Part shown: positions 57,059 to 64,000 of the stretch, in pieces
How positions within the stretch are numbered: the stretch's first letter is position 1
How the letters are laid out: each line of letters starts with the position of its first letter
Assembly (NCBI RefSeq): GCF_000284595.1
Contig: NC_017671.1
Location: 653,001-717,000, forward strand
Length of the DNA stretch: 64,000 nucleotides
Source of the DNA: Stenotrophomonas maltophilia D457
GTDB taxonomy: Bacteria > Pseudomonadota > Gammaproteobacteria > Xanthomonadales > Xanthomonadaceae
Reading direction: 5' to 3'
Program-made: the position numbers and the translations under genes
Notes under the pieces: model-generated
What the model was told of the DNA's origin: nothing
Database searches by the model: none
Seen by the model: only the letters and a program-made list of their open reading frames with translations

Positions 57059-58155
57059 ACTTCGCCCCGATTCCGGAAATCCTGGAAGACATCCGCCTGG
57101 GCCGCATGGTGGTCATCGTCGATGATGAAGACCGCGAGAACGAAGGCGACCTGATCATGGCCGCCGAGCTGGTCAAGCCGTCGGACATCAACTTCATGGT
57201 CACCCACGGCCGCGGCCTGGTGTGCCTGCCGCTGACCCGCAGCCGCGCCGCCGACCTCGGCCTGGCGCCGATGGTGCAGGCCAATACCGCCCAGTTCCAG
57301 ACCAACTTCACGGTCAGCATCGAGGCCGCCGAGGGCGTCACCACCGGCATTTCGGCGCATGACCGCGCGCATACCATCCGCACCGCGGTAAAGCCCAATG
57401 CCAAGCCGTCGGACCTGCACCAGCCGGGCCACATCTTCCCGCTGATCGCCCAGCCGGGCGGCGTGCTGACCCGCGCCGGCCACACCGAAGCCGGCGTCGA
57501 CCTGGCCATGCTCGCCGGGCTGGAACCGGCCGGCGTGCTGGTGGAAATCCTGAACCCGGATGGCAGCATGGCGCGCCGCCCGGAGCTTGAAGTGTTCGCC
57601 CGCGAGCACGGCCTGAAGATGGGCTCCATCGCCGATCTGATCGCCTACCGCCTGGCCACCGAAAAGACCGTCGAGCGCGTGGACGAGCGCGAGATCGACA
57701 CCGAATTCGGTCCGTTCAAGCTGGTGACCTACCGTGACCGCATCGCCCACGACCTGCACTTCGCGCTGGTTCGTGGCACGCCGGATGCGGACACCCCGAC
57801 CCTGGTGCGCGTGCAGGTGGAAAACCCGCTGGCCGACCTGCTGCACTGGCGCCGCGACGACTTCGGCGTGGCGGCCACCGATGCCCTGCGCGCGATCGAT
57901 GCCGAGGGCGCTGGCGTGATGGTGGTGCTGTCGGCCCCGCGCGATGGCGAAGCCCTGCTGGCCCGCCTGCGCCAGCAGCCGGCGCCGGTGGTGCCGGGCA
58001 AGGACAAGGATGTGGGCCAGTGGCGCCGCAACGGTGCCGGTGCACAGATCCTGTCCGACCTGGGCCTGGGCAAGCTGCGGGTGCTGGGCACCCCGCGCCG
58101 CCAGGTTGGCCTGGCCGGTTACGGCCTGGAAGTGGTGGAGACGGTCACCCTGTAA
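57055..58155 (+). CDS. ribB: 3,4-dihydroxy-2-butanone 4-phosphate synthase with degenerate RibA domain
   Basis: 366 residues. The RibB domain (1 to about 205) makes DHBP from ribulose 5-phosphate: [19 protein letters not shown] is the acidic catalytic loop, with [21 protein letters not shown] and [12 protein letters not shown]. The C-terminal 160 residues align in layout with GTP cyclohydrolase II but lack the zinc cysteines (CxxGD...CxC). [22 protein letters not shown] stands there instead, so this half is unlikely to open the GTP ring. A separate ribA should exist elsewhere in the genome. It overlaps ribE by four bases and is under the same riboswitch. Confidence 0.93.
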   Translation: MNFAPIPEILEDIRLGRMVVIVDDEDRENEGDLIMAAELVKPSDINFMVTHGRGLVCLPLTRSRAADLGLAPMVQANTAQFQTNFTVSIEAAEGVTTGISAHDRAHTIRTAVKPNAKPSDLHQPGHIFPLIAQPGGVLTRAGHTEAGVDLAMLAGLEPAGVLVEILNPDGSMARRPELEVFAREHGLKMGSIADLIAYRLATEKTVERVDEREIDTEFGPFKLVTYRDRIAHDLHFALVRGTPDADTPTLVRVQVENPLADLLHWRRDDFGVAATDALRAIDAEGAGVMVVLSAPRDGEALLARLRQQPAPVVPGKDKDVGQWRRNGAGAQILSDLGLGKLRVLGTPRRQVGLAGYGLEVVETVTL

Positions 58156-58163
58156 TGGGGGAT

Positions 58164-58237
58164 TGCCGGCCAGCGGCCGGCACTACCGGTGGGTGCCGGC
58201 CCCATGCCACCGGTGGGTGCCGACCGTTGGTCGGCAC
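58164..58237. repeat. Two SMAG-type palindromes
   Basis: TGCCGGCC-AGC-GGCCGGCACTAC at 58164-58186 (GTAG on the minus strand) and GTGGGTGCCGACC-GTT-GGTCGGCAC at 58213-58237, between ribB and ribH. They may end or insulate the riboswitch-controlled transcript. Confidence 0.7.
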
Positions 58238-58280
58238 ACCCTGCGGGCCCCCGCCAGCCACGGCCGGGGCCCATCCACGC

Positions 58281-58286
58281 TAGAAT
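58281..58286 (+). promoter_or_regulatory. Possible -10 element of ribH
   Basis: TAGAAT, 30 bases before the ribH start, in a short AT-richer stretch. The expected -35 position is GC-rich and not convincing. Confidence 0.35.
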
Positions 58287-58315
58287 TACCCCCTTATCGA
58301 GTCCCCAAGCCGCAT

Positions 58316-58783
58316 ATGAGCCACTACGAAGGCGATCTTCGCACTCCCGAGTCGGCGCGCTTCGCCATCCTGGCCAGCCGCTGGAACGCCCGCATCACCG
58401 ACGCGCTGGTCGCAGGCGCGCGCCTGAGCCTGGCCGGCAACGGCATCACCGAAGCCAACATCGACGTGATCCGCGTGCCGGGTGCCTGGGAACTGCCGCT
58501 GGTGGCCGCGCGCCTGGCCGCCGCCCATGAACACGCCGCCATCCTCACCCTGGGCTGCGTGATCCGTGGCGACACCCGCCACTACGAACACGTGGCCGAC
58601 CGCTGCGCCGAAGGCCTGATGCGCGTGCAGCTGGATTTCGGCGTGCCGGTGCTGAACGGCGTGCTGGCGGTGGAACGCGTTGAAGACGCCGAGGCCCGCG
58701 CAGGCGGCAGCCACGGCAACAAGGGCGAGGAAGTCGCACTCGCCGCACTGGAAATGGTCAATCTGCTGGAGCAACTGCCATGA
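58316..58783 (+). CDS. ribH: 6,7-dimethyl-8-ribityllumazine synthase
   Basis: Condenses DHBP with the RibD-pathway pyrimidine to the lumazine precursor of riboflavin; forms large icosahedral or decameric shells. 155 residues (E. coli 156). Motifs are [27 protein letters not shown] (substrate loop), [15 protein letters not shown] with the catalytic His, and [20 protein letters not shown]. It overlaps nusB by four bases, an arrangement conserved in many proteobacteria. Confidence 0.96.
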   Translation: MSHYEGDLRTPESARFAILASRWNARITDALVAGARLSLAGNGITEANIDVIRVPGAWELPLVAARLAAAHEHAAILTLGCVIRGDTRHYEHVADRCAEGLMRVQLDFGVPVLNGVLAVERVEDAEARAGGSHGNKGEEVALAALEMVNLLEQLP

Positions 58784-59259
58784 ACAAGAACACCCAGGGC
58801 AAGCCCTCCGGTAAACCCGTCCGCCGCGATGGCGTCGATCCGGTGCTGCGCTCGCGCGCCCGCCGTCGTGCCGTGCAGGCCATCTACGCCTGGCAGATCT
58901 CGGGCGGTAACGCACAGTCGCTGATCGCCCAGTTCGCCCACGAGCAGGCCCGTGAAATCGCTGACCTGGCGTACTTCGAGGCGCTGCTGCACGGCGTGCT
59001 CGACAACCGTCGTGACATCGACGAAGCGCTCGGCCCGTACCTGGACCGTGGCATCGAGGAAGTGGACGCGATCGAACGCGCGGTGCTGCGCCTGGCCGCC
59101 TACGAGCTGCGCTACCGCCTGGACGTGCCATACCGCGTGGTGATCAACGAAGCGATCGAATCGGCCAAGCGCTTCGGTTCCGAACACGGCCACACCTACG
59201 TCAACGGCGTGCTGGATCGTGCCGCCGTGGAATGGCGCAAGGTCGAATCGGGTCACTGA
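58780..59259 (+). CDS. nusB: Transcription antitermination factor NusB
   Basis: Forms a dimer with NusE (S10) on boxA RNA for antitermination of rRNA operons. 159 residues. An N-terminal basic tail precedes [16 protein letters not shown], the helical core, and the signature [26 protein letters not shown] at the C-terminus. Translationally coupled to ribH by ATGA overlap. Confidence 0.96.
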   Translation: MNKNTQGKPSGKPVRRDGVDPVLRSRARRRAVQAIYAWQISGGNAQSLIAQFAHEQAREIADLAYFEALLHGVLDNRRDIDEALGPYLDRGIEEVDAIERAVLRLAAYELRYRLDVPYRVVINEAIESAKRFGSEHGHTYVNGVLDRAAVEWRKVESGH

Positions 59260-59269
59260 CCCGATTTCT

Positions 59270-59366
59270 GTAGAGCCGAGCCATGCTCGGCTCACCGTGC
59301 AGCGCACGGTTGCGTTCGGCAATGCGGCGCGTGATCGAACTGCAGCCGAGCATGGCTCGGCTCTAC
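59270..59366. repeat. Inverted pair of SMAG palindromes
   Basis: GTAGAGCCGAGC-CAT-GCTCGGCT at 59270-59292 and its near-exact complement AGCCGAGC-ATG-GCTCGGCTCTAC at 59344-59366. They face each other across 51 bases, so the whole 97-base unit can also fold as one large hairpin. It lies between nusB and thiL. Confidence 0.8.
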
Positions 59367-59384
59367 AAAAAAGCAGAACGCCCC

Positions 59385-60347
59385 ATGTCCCTGGCCGAAT
59401 TCGCCCTCATCGACCGCATCCGCGCCCGCACCCTCGAGCGCGACGACATCCTGCTCGGCATCGGTGACGACGCCGCGCTGCTGCAGCCGCGTGCCAACGA
59501 GCAACTGGTGGTCACCGCCGATACGCTCAACAGCGGCGTGCACTTCCCGGTTGAGACGCCTGCCTTCGACATCGGCTGGAAGACCCTGGCGGTCAACCTG
59601 TCGGACCTGGCCGCGATGGGCGCGCGCCCGGCGTGGTGCACGCTGGCACTGTCACTGCCGGAAGCGTCTGAAGACTGGATCGAGGCCTTTGCCGATGGCT
59701 TCTTCGCCCTGGCCGACCAGCACGACATCGCGCTGATCGGTGGCGACACCACGCGCGGTCCGCTGTCGCTGTCGGTGACCGCGATGGGCCAGGTCGGGCG
59801 TGGCCAGGCCCTGCGGCGCGACCGCGCACAGGCAGGCGATGACATCTGGATCAGTGGCACGCTGGGCGATGCCGCCGGCGCGCTGCGCCTGTGGCAACAA
59901 GGTGCGTTGAGCATCGCCACCGCCACGCTGCTGGCCGACTACGAAAGCCTGCGCCTGCGCCTGCTGCGGCCGACGCCGCGCGTGACCCTGGGCCTGCGCC
60001 TGCGGGCCTTCGCGCACGCGGCGGTGGATGTGTCCGACGGCCTGCTGGCCGACCTCGGTCATATCTCCACGCGTAGCAACGTGGCCGCGCATGTGGACGC
60101 CGATTCGCTGCCGATCTCGCACGCGCTGCGTGAGCTGCTCGGCCGCGACACTGCGCGCGACTGCGCACTGCGCGGGGGCGACGACTACGAACTGTGCTTC
60201 ACCGCCGCCGCCGACCAGCGCGACGCACTGCACTACCTCGCCGAATCGCTGGACGTGCCGCTCACCCGCATCGGTCGGATTGCCGAAGGGCAGGGCGTGC
60301 ATGTGGATGGCGAAGCCGCCGACGGCGGTTACCAGCACTTCGCGTAG
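59385..60347 (+). CDS. thiL: Thiamine-monophosphate kinase ThiL
   Basis: Phosphorylates thiamine monophosphate to the active cofactor thiamine diphosphate. 320 residues, ATG 59385 (MSLAEFALIDRI). Family marks are LLGIGDDAALL (metal/ATP site), TADTLNSGVHF, GGDTTRGPLSLSVTAMGQV, DVSDGLLADLGHI and RGGDDYELCFT. Order nusB-thiL is conserved in proteobacteria; here a SMAG pair lies between. Confidence 0.96.
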   Translation: MSLAEFALIDRIRARTLERDDILLGIGDDAALLQPRANEQLVVTADTLNSGVHFPVETPAFDIGWKTLAVNLSDLAAMGARPAWCTLALSLPEASEDWIEAFADGFFALADQHDIALIGGDTTRGPLSLSVTAMGQVGRGQALRRDRAQAGDDIWISGTLGDAAGALRLWQQGALSIATATLLADYESLRLRLLRPTPRVTLGLRLRAFAHAAVDVSDGLLADLGHISTRSNVAAHVDADSLPISHALRELLGRDTARDCALRGGDDYELCFTAAADQRDALHYLAESLDVPLTRIGRIAEGQGVHVDGEAADGGYQHFA

Positions 60348-60402
60348 CCGCAGCGGTACTGCCCCGCTGGGTGCCAAGCTTCGGGGTGGGGTCAGATCGA
60401 TG

Positions 60403-60806
60403 TTGCTCTGGTAGGTGCCAACCTTGGTTGGCACGGATGTGTCAGCCGCCCGTGCCAACACCGTGTCGACCAAGGTCGACACCTACCCAGGCGGGAATAC
60501 CTCGGTGTTGCTCTGGTAGGTGCCAACCTTGGTTGGCACGAATGTGTCAGCCGCCCGTGCCAACAGCGTGTCGACCAAGGTCGACACCTACCCAGGCGGG
60601 AACACCTCGATGTTGCTCTGGCAGGTGCCAACCTTGGTTGGCACGAATGTGTCAGCCGCCCGTGCCAACAGCGTGTCGACCAAGGTCGACACCTACCCAG
60701 GCGGGAATACCTCGGTGTTGCTCTGGTAGGTGCCAACCTTGGTTGGCACGGATGTGTCAGCCGCGCGTGCCAACACCGTGTCGACCAAGGTCGACACCCA
60801 CCAACG
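60403..60806 (+). repeat. 105-bp tandem array of paired SMAG palindromes, four units
   Basis: Units begin TTGCTCTGG at 60403, 60508, 60613 and 60718, an exact 105-base period, with only a few substitutions between copies. Each unit holds one palindrome of type GTAGGTGCCAACC-TT-GGTTGGCAC and one of type GTGTCGACC-AA-GGTCGACACCTAC, with their GTAG ends outward. The sequence GGGGTCAGATC just before it (about 60388) is half of the other hairpin family. No protein-coding pattern is supported. It fills the 467-base gap between thiL and the next gene. Confidence 0.92.
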
Positions 60807-60814
60807 GGGGCGGG

Positions 60815-61186
60815 TTACACGTGCGGAACCGCTGTATCGAAGCGGTTGTTGCCCGGCGTGCCGGGTAGCAGCAGGAACACCAGCACCACCAAGCCCACAA
60901 TCGGCACCAGCATCAGCAGGTACCACCAGCCGGAACGGTCGGTGTCATGCAGGCGGCGCACGGTCACTGCAATCATCGGCACGATGATCGCCAGCCACAC
61001 CAACGCGCCCACGCCCGTCGATATCAGTGCCAGCGTGCTTGAACCGGTGTAGCCAGCAATGAAGCCCAGCACATTCGACGGTATCAACACGATCACGACG
61101 AACAACTGGAACCACCAGAACTCACCGCGGCTGGCGCGCCCATTGAACTGTGCATAGCGGACAAGCGGAATCATCATCTTGTGCAT
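60815..61186 (-). CDS. DUF805 membrane protein
   Basis: 123 residues, ATG complementary to 61184-61186. The sequence (RYAQFNGRASRGEFWWFQLF at about 9-28, then VRRLHDTDRSGWWYLLMLVP at about 75-94) is the DUF805 signature, with three to four membrane helices. Family function is unknown. Its 3' end abuts the 105-bp repeat array. An upstream in-frame start at 61297 gives no family similarity. Confidence 0.85.
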   Translation of the reverse strand: MHKMMIPLVRYAQFNGRASRGEFWWFQLFVVIVLIPSNVLGFIAGYTGSSTLALISTGVGALVWLAIIVPMIAVTVRRLHDTDRSGWWYLLMLVPIVGLVVLVFLLLPGTPGNNRFDTAVPHV

Positions 61187-61314
61187 CCGGGCACTCCCTG
61201 AAAAGAAGTGCGCACTATTGGTGCTCCTGTGATGATGAGCCATCGGAATCGTTGCAATTGCGTGCAGCGTGCAACTGAACTGAGCGCTTCCCCGCACTTC
61301 TCGTCGTTGGATGC

Positions 61315-61725
61315 TTACACCGCCCGCAACTGCACATCCACATACTCGGCCAGCCCACGGCAGGCCAGCAACAGCCCTTCGCGCGCGCCGTCACCCATCT
61401 GCTGGTCGATATCCCCGTCCACGCGGACGCGTTCAGTGGCGTGCAGCAGTTCCAGCAGGAAACTCAGCCCCGCATTGGCGCGGTCGATGCGCGCCAAGGC
61501 CAAACACTGTCCGGGTGTGCGGTTGCTGCCGGGCCACGGCTGGCCATCGGCGGCATCGCCCTGGCGGATGTACTGCAGGCAGGCCTGCAGGGTGATGGCG
61601 CCAGGGCTGTTACCGGTCTGCAGCGCAACGAAGGTGTCTTCCAGCGTGCGGGCCAGGTCATCGGGCAGGCGCGTGGCGGCCTCGCCCAGGGTGGCGAACA
61701 GGTGCGGGTAAGGGGAAGCGGTCAT
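61315..61725 (-). CDS. Protein of unknown function with a structured upstream region
   Basis: 136 residues, ATG complementary to 61723-61725 (MTASPYPHLFATLGEAATRL). A mostly helical, soluble-looking protein with no signal peptide, membrane segment or known motif. The end, LLACRGLAEYVDVQLRAV, resembles the single conserved helix of several small families of unknown function in Xanthomonas and Pseudomonas, but I cannot name one. The 270 bases upstream fold into strong alternative hairpins. Confidence 0.55.
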   Translation of the reverse strand: MTASPYPHLFATLGEAATRLPDDLARTLEDTFVALQTGNSPGAITLQACLQYIRQGDAADGQPWPGSNRTPGQCLALARIDRANAGLSFLLELLHATERVRVDGDIDQQMGDGAREGLLLACRGLAEYVDVQLRAV

Positions 61726-61753
61726 GGCGGCGTCCTTGTGCAAGCGGCAAGGG

Positions 61754-61960
61754 GCCACCCTGCTTAACAGCGAGGGTGGCGGACGGTGCGTGGTTCCAAT
61801 ACCGGTGGCTAACGTCGTCAAACGCCGGCGGGCACGAGGCCCCCACGCACCGCCCGCCATAGGTGCGCGGACAGAATGCCTGCCGACGCCACCCAACAAG
61901 GAAAGGGCGACGCCGGCAGGCAAGCGTAAACGACATTAACCGAACGGGATTGGAAGCCCG
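61754..61960 (-). ncRNA. Candidate structured leader RNA or small RNA
   Basis: Several nested inverted repeats upstream of the gene that starts at 61725. One stem pairs 61778-61793 with 61843-61858 (16 bases each side, about one bulge); a second pairs 61877-61890 with 61909-61922 (14 bases); a small one is CGGG...CCCG at 61945-61960. A short stem, CCACCCT 61755-61761 with AGGGTGG 61773-61779, competes with the first. The loop bases 61794-61800 (TTCCAAT) complement 61949-61955 (ATTGGAA). No known RNA family was recognised, and strand choice follows the gene. Confidence 0.4.
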
Positions 61961-62089
61961 TGCCACCCGTTGTCGGTGGCGCTACATGATTTGCATGAAG
62001 CGCCAGTGCCGCCAATGAGAATTGTTGGAAAGTTCGAAAGCGTTGCAATCGTGCGGCGCACGCCACAGCGTGGCAATCGCGACATTCGT

Positions 62090-62158
62090 GTAGAGCCGAG
62101 CCGACGCTCGGCTCATCACAATCTCATCGAGAAGCAGCCGAGCATGGCTCGGCTCTAC
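62090..62158. repeat. Inverted pair of SMAG palindromes
   Basis: GTAGAGCCGAGC-CGAC-GCTCGGCT at 62090-62113 and AGCCGAGC-ATG-GCTCGGCTCTAC at 62136-62158, the same inverted pairing as at 59270-59366 with a shorter spacer. It follows the autotransporter gene on the minus strand. Confidence 0.8.
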
Positions 62159-62181
62159 AGAAAGTAGAACGCGCTTCTACC

Positions 62182-64000
62182 TCACCACTTGTACGACATG
62201 CTCAGATTGGCCGTCGCTTCGCGGTACCCATGGTCACCGCGCATCACGCCGAAGCCACCCCACGCACTCAGCCCGGAACGGAAGTCCACGCGCGCACCGG
62301 CATTCAACTCGTAGCGGTTGCGCGGCACGCTGGCCTTCAGCGCTTCATCATCGAACGCCATGCCGTTGCTGGCGCCATCGCGGTACCAGTTGGCCACCAC
62401 ATACGGGCTGACCGACGCGCCGGCGGCACTGCGGCCTTCGCCCTGCAGGCGCAGGCCCACGCGGCCGGACAGACCGCTGTCGCCCAGGCTGCGCACCACC
62501 GTGCCGTTGGTTTCCTCGTGGCGGTCGGTGTTGGCGTCGGTGTAGACCAGCTGCAGTTCCGGCTGCAGGCTCAGCGCGGTGCTGCCGATCTGGCCGATGC
62601 CGAAGCGGTAGCCGGCTTCCAGCGAGCTCTGCCAGATGTCCGAGTCGTAGCGTTCCTCGGCCAGGCCTTCGCCCTGCACGCGGTTGCGGAACTGGCCGCG
62701 CTGCACACTGGCATCCACATACAGTGCATCGTTGCTCCAGTTGCCGTACACGCCCAGCGCGCCGCCGTTGACCTTGCCGCGTGCGCTGTAGCCGGTCAGC
62801 TGCGAACGCGAGGTGGCATCGGACCTGGCCAGCGTGCCCATCAGGCCCACGCGGCCCTGGCCGTTGTCGAACACGCCGATGTCTGCACCCAGCTGCAGGC
62901 GCGAGCGGTCCACGCGCAGGACCAGCTGGTCTTCCACAGCCGACAGCTTGCTCTGCGTGGCATCCACGCGGGCCCAGCCGCGCACGCCATCAACGGCGGC
63001 GGTGCTGCCGCCCTGACGGTCGCGCCAGCCGTGGCGCAGCAGCTGGCTCATCGCGAACTGGTTGGCCAGGTAGGCGCCAGCCTCCGGGCGCAGCACTGGC
63101 GTGGGGTCGATCGGATCGATCGGGTCCACCGGATCGACCGGATCGACCGGATCGACCGGCTTACACTCCGGCAGCGTCGGGTCGATCACACACGGATCCG
63201 GCGCCCCGGCAAGTTCCGAGCGCAGGTACCAGCCGCCGTTGGTCGCCTCCTTGAACAGGAAGTACTCGTACTGCCCGCCCACCGCGCGGCCCTGCAGGTC
63301 GAACTGCGCATTGGACGCACCGCCCACGCGGATCAGCTCGATGCCCTTGTCGGTCTTCGCGCCCGCGCCACCGGCATTGAACACGCGCACGTTGGCTTGG
63401 CCGTTGGCATCGCCCCTGATGATGAGCTTGTCGGTGGCCGAGCTGTCGTCACCCAGCTGGGTGTTGAACAGCAGGGTGCCGCCGGCGCCGTCGAAGGTAT
63501 CCACGGTGAGCGTGTTGAACGTGCTGCCATTGCCCAGCGCCACCTTGCCGGCGCTGCCCAGCGCCAGGTGGCCGACGTTGCTGTCGCCGGTCATCAGCCA
63601 GGTGCTGTCGCTGTCGATGCTGGCCGAGGTGACGCTGAGGAAGCGGCCGTCGATCTGTGCCTTGTTACGCAGGGTTACGTTGATCGTGCCGTTGGCAACC
63701 GTTGCCGTATCGAGCCTCACATCACCGATCAGCCGCGCGTCGTCCACTGTAAAGCTGACACGACTGTCGGCGGCGACAGGGTTGCCGGTCCACGAACTCA
63801 TCAGCAGCAGATTCCCGTCGCCTGCGACAAGTTGTGACCCGTTCGCGACGGTGATCTGGTACTCGGCATCCCGCGCGCGCGGTGCGACGCGGATTGCAGC
63901 GCCGCGACGGGACTGGAGCACGGAGTGGTCAACACGAAGTTCGATCGGGGGCTGGCCGGCCGCTGAGGGCGCCAGCAGTGCGGCCATGTTGTCGGCGTCG
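62182..64000 (-). CDS. Classical autotransporter (type Va), C-terminal part
   Basis: The frame is open to the window edge, so the signal peptide and the start of the passenger are missing; at least 606 residues are present. The passenger is pertactin-like beta-helix (QITVANGSQLVAGDGNLLL, GKVALGNGSTFNTLTVDTF). A linker of VDP/IDP repeats (about 63110-63165) precedes the linking helix and a C-terminal barrel of about 280 residues (GWARVDATQSKLSAVEDQLV ... NLSMSYKW) ending in the aromatic signature W. It displays or releases the passenger at the cell surface. The passenger's activity cannot be told from this part. Confidence 0.92.
   Translation of the reverse strand, partial: DADNMAALLAPSAAGQPPIELRVDHSVLQSRRGAAIRVAPRARDAEYQITVANGSQLVAGDGNLLLMSSWTGNPVAADSRVSFTVDDARLIGDVRLDTATVANGTINVTLRNKAQIDGRFLSVTSASIDSDSTWLMTGDSNVGHLALGSAGKVALGNGSTFNTLTVDTFDGAGGTLLFNTQLGDDSSATDKLIIRGDANGQANVRVFNAGGAGAKTDKGIELIRVGGASNAQFDLQGRAVGGQYEYFLFKEATNGGWYLRSELAGAPDPCVIDPTLPECKPVDPVDPVDPVDPIDPIDPTPVLRPEAGAYLANQFAMSQLLRHGWRDRQGGSTAAVDGVRGWARVDATQSKLSAVEDQLVLRVDRSRLQLGADIGVFDNGQGRVGLMGTLARSDATSRSQLTGYSARGKVNGGALGVYGNWSNDALYVDASVQRGQFRNRVQGEGLAEERYDSDIWQSSLEAGYRFGIGQIGSTALSLQPELQLVYTDANTDRHEETNGTVVRSLGDSGLSGRVGLRLQGEGRSAAGASVSPYVVANWYRDGASNGMAFDDEALKASVPRNRYELNAGARVDFRSGLSAWGGFGVMRGDHGYREATANLSMSYKW

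Noticed and set aside
60403-60806. CRISPR array or small-protein gene
   Set aside because: The whole 105-base unit is repeated with no variable spacer, and open frames through it read palindromic repeat sequence.
62230-63837. A 535-codon plus-strand open frame opposite the autotransporter
   Set aside because: Composition is random Ala/His/Arg-rich, while the minus strand ends in a textbook autotransporter barrel.

Overview
The window is high-GC DNA from a gammaproteobacterium of the Xanthomonadaceae, almost certainly the Stenotrophomonas maltophilia complex. The evidence is the SMF-1-type fimbrial operon, an Xps-type type II secretion operon in the order E-F-G-H-I-J-K-L-M-N-D next to a StmPr-like subtilase, an Ax21-like protein, and many short palindromes of the SMAG (GTAG-ended) type. 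No tRNA, rRNA, CRISPR array, insertion sequence or phage integrase was found.

Layout. 1-843: start of a secreted chitin-binding protein, probably a chitinase, reading out of the left edge. 844-1666: repeat-filled gap. 1667-5551: purL. 5992-13172: giant YadA-type trimeric autotransporter broken by a one-base frameshift near 6880. 13330-15183: secreted S8 protease. 15320-26010: eleven-gene Xps type II secretion operon. 26011-26627: gap with two long hairpin elements and smaller palindromes. 26628-28315: two overlapping family-2 glycosyltransferase genes. 28417-29598: pncB. 29615-35478: small divergent pilin-like gene plus the SMF-1 chaperone/usher operon. 35745-45109: wecB, a BcsB-like gene, nfrB and nfrA, with a convergent DUF4434 lipoprotein gene. 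45249-48322: purine permease and ettA on the minus strand. 48577-55582: rcnB-like gene, glyA, two paralogous membrane proteins, nrdR, ribD, two secreted proteins of unknown function, and an Ax21-like protein. 55723-56148: tandem array of hairpins. 56210-60347: FMN riboswitch, ribE, ribB, ribH, nusB, thiL. 60403-60806: 105-bp SMAG tandem array. 60815-61725: DUF805 protein and an unknown protein with a structured upstream region. 62182-64000: classical autotransporter reading out of the right edge.

How the genes work together. Much of the window concerns the cell surface: two autotransporters, a chaperone/usher fimbria, a type II secretion machine next to a probable cargo, and a candidate exopolysaccharide system. 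The last is the most interesting. UDP-GlcNAc 2-epimerase, a BcsB-like periplasmic protein, the NfrB glycosyltransferase with a C-terminal MshEN-like (potential c-di-GMP-binding) region, and the NfrA outer-membrane protein form one tightly packed operon. This suggests a c-di-GMP-controlled ManNAc-type polysaccharide built and exported like cellulose, related to the phage N4 receptor glycan of E. coli, with a DUF4434 glycosidase-like lipoprotein beside it. The remainder is mostly housekeeping: purines, riboflavin, thiamine, NAD, folate one-carbon metabolism and translation.

Intergenic DNA is unusually rich in inverted repeats. There are at least three families: SMAG palindromes, 39-41 bp hairpins bounded by GGGGTC/GACCCC, and about 110-bp elements with a conserved core and paired arms that differ between copies. 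Two gaps hold exact-period tandem arrays of these units.
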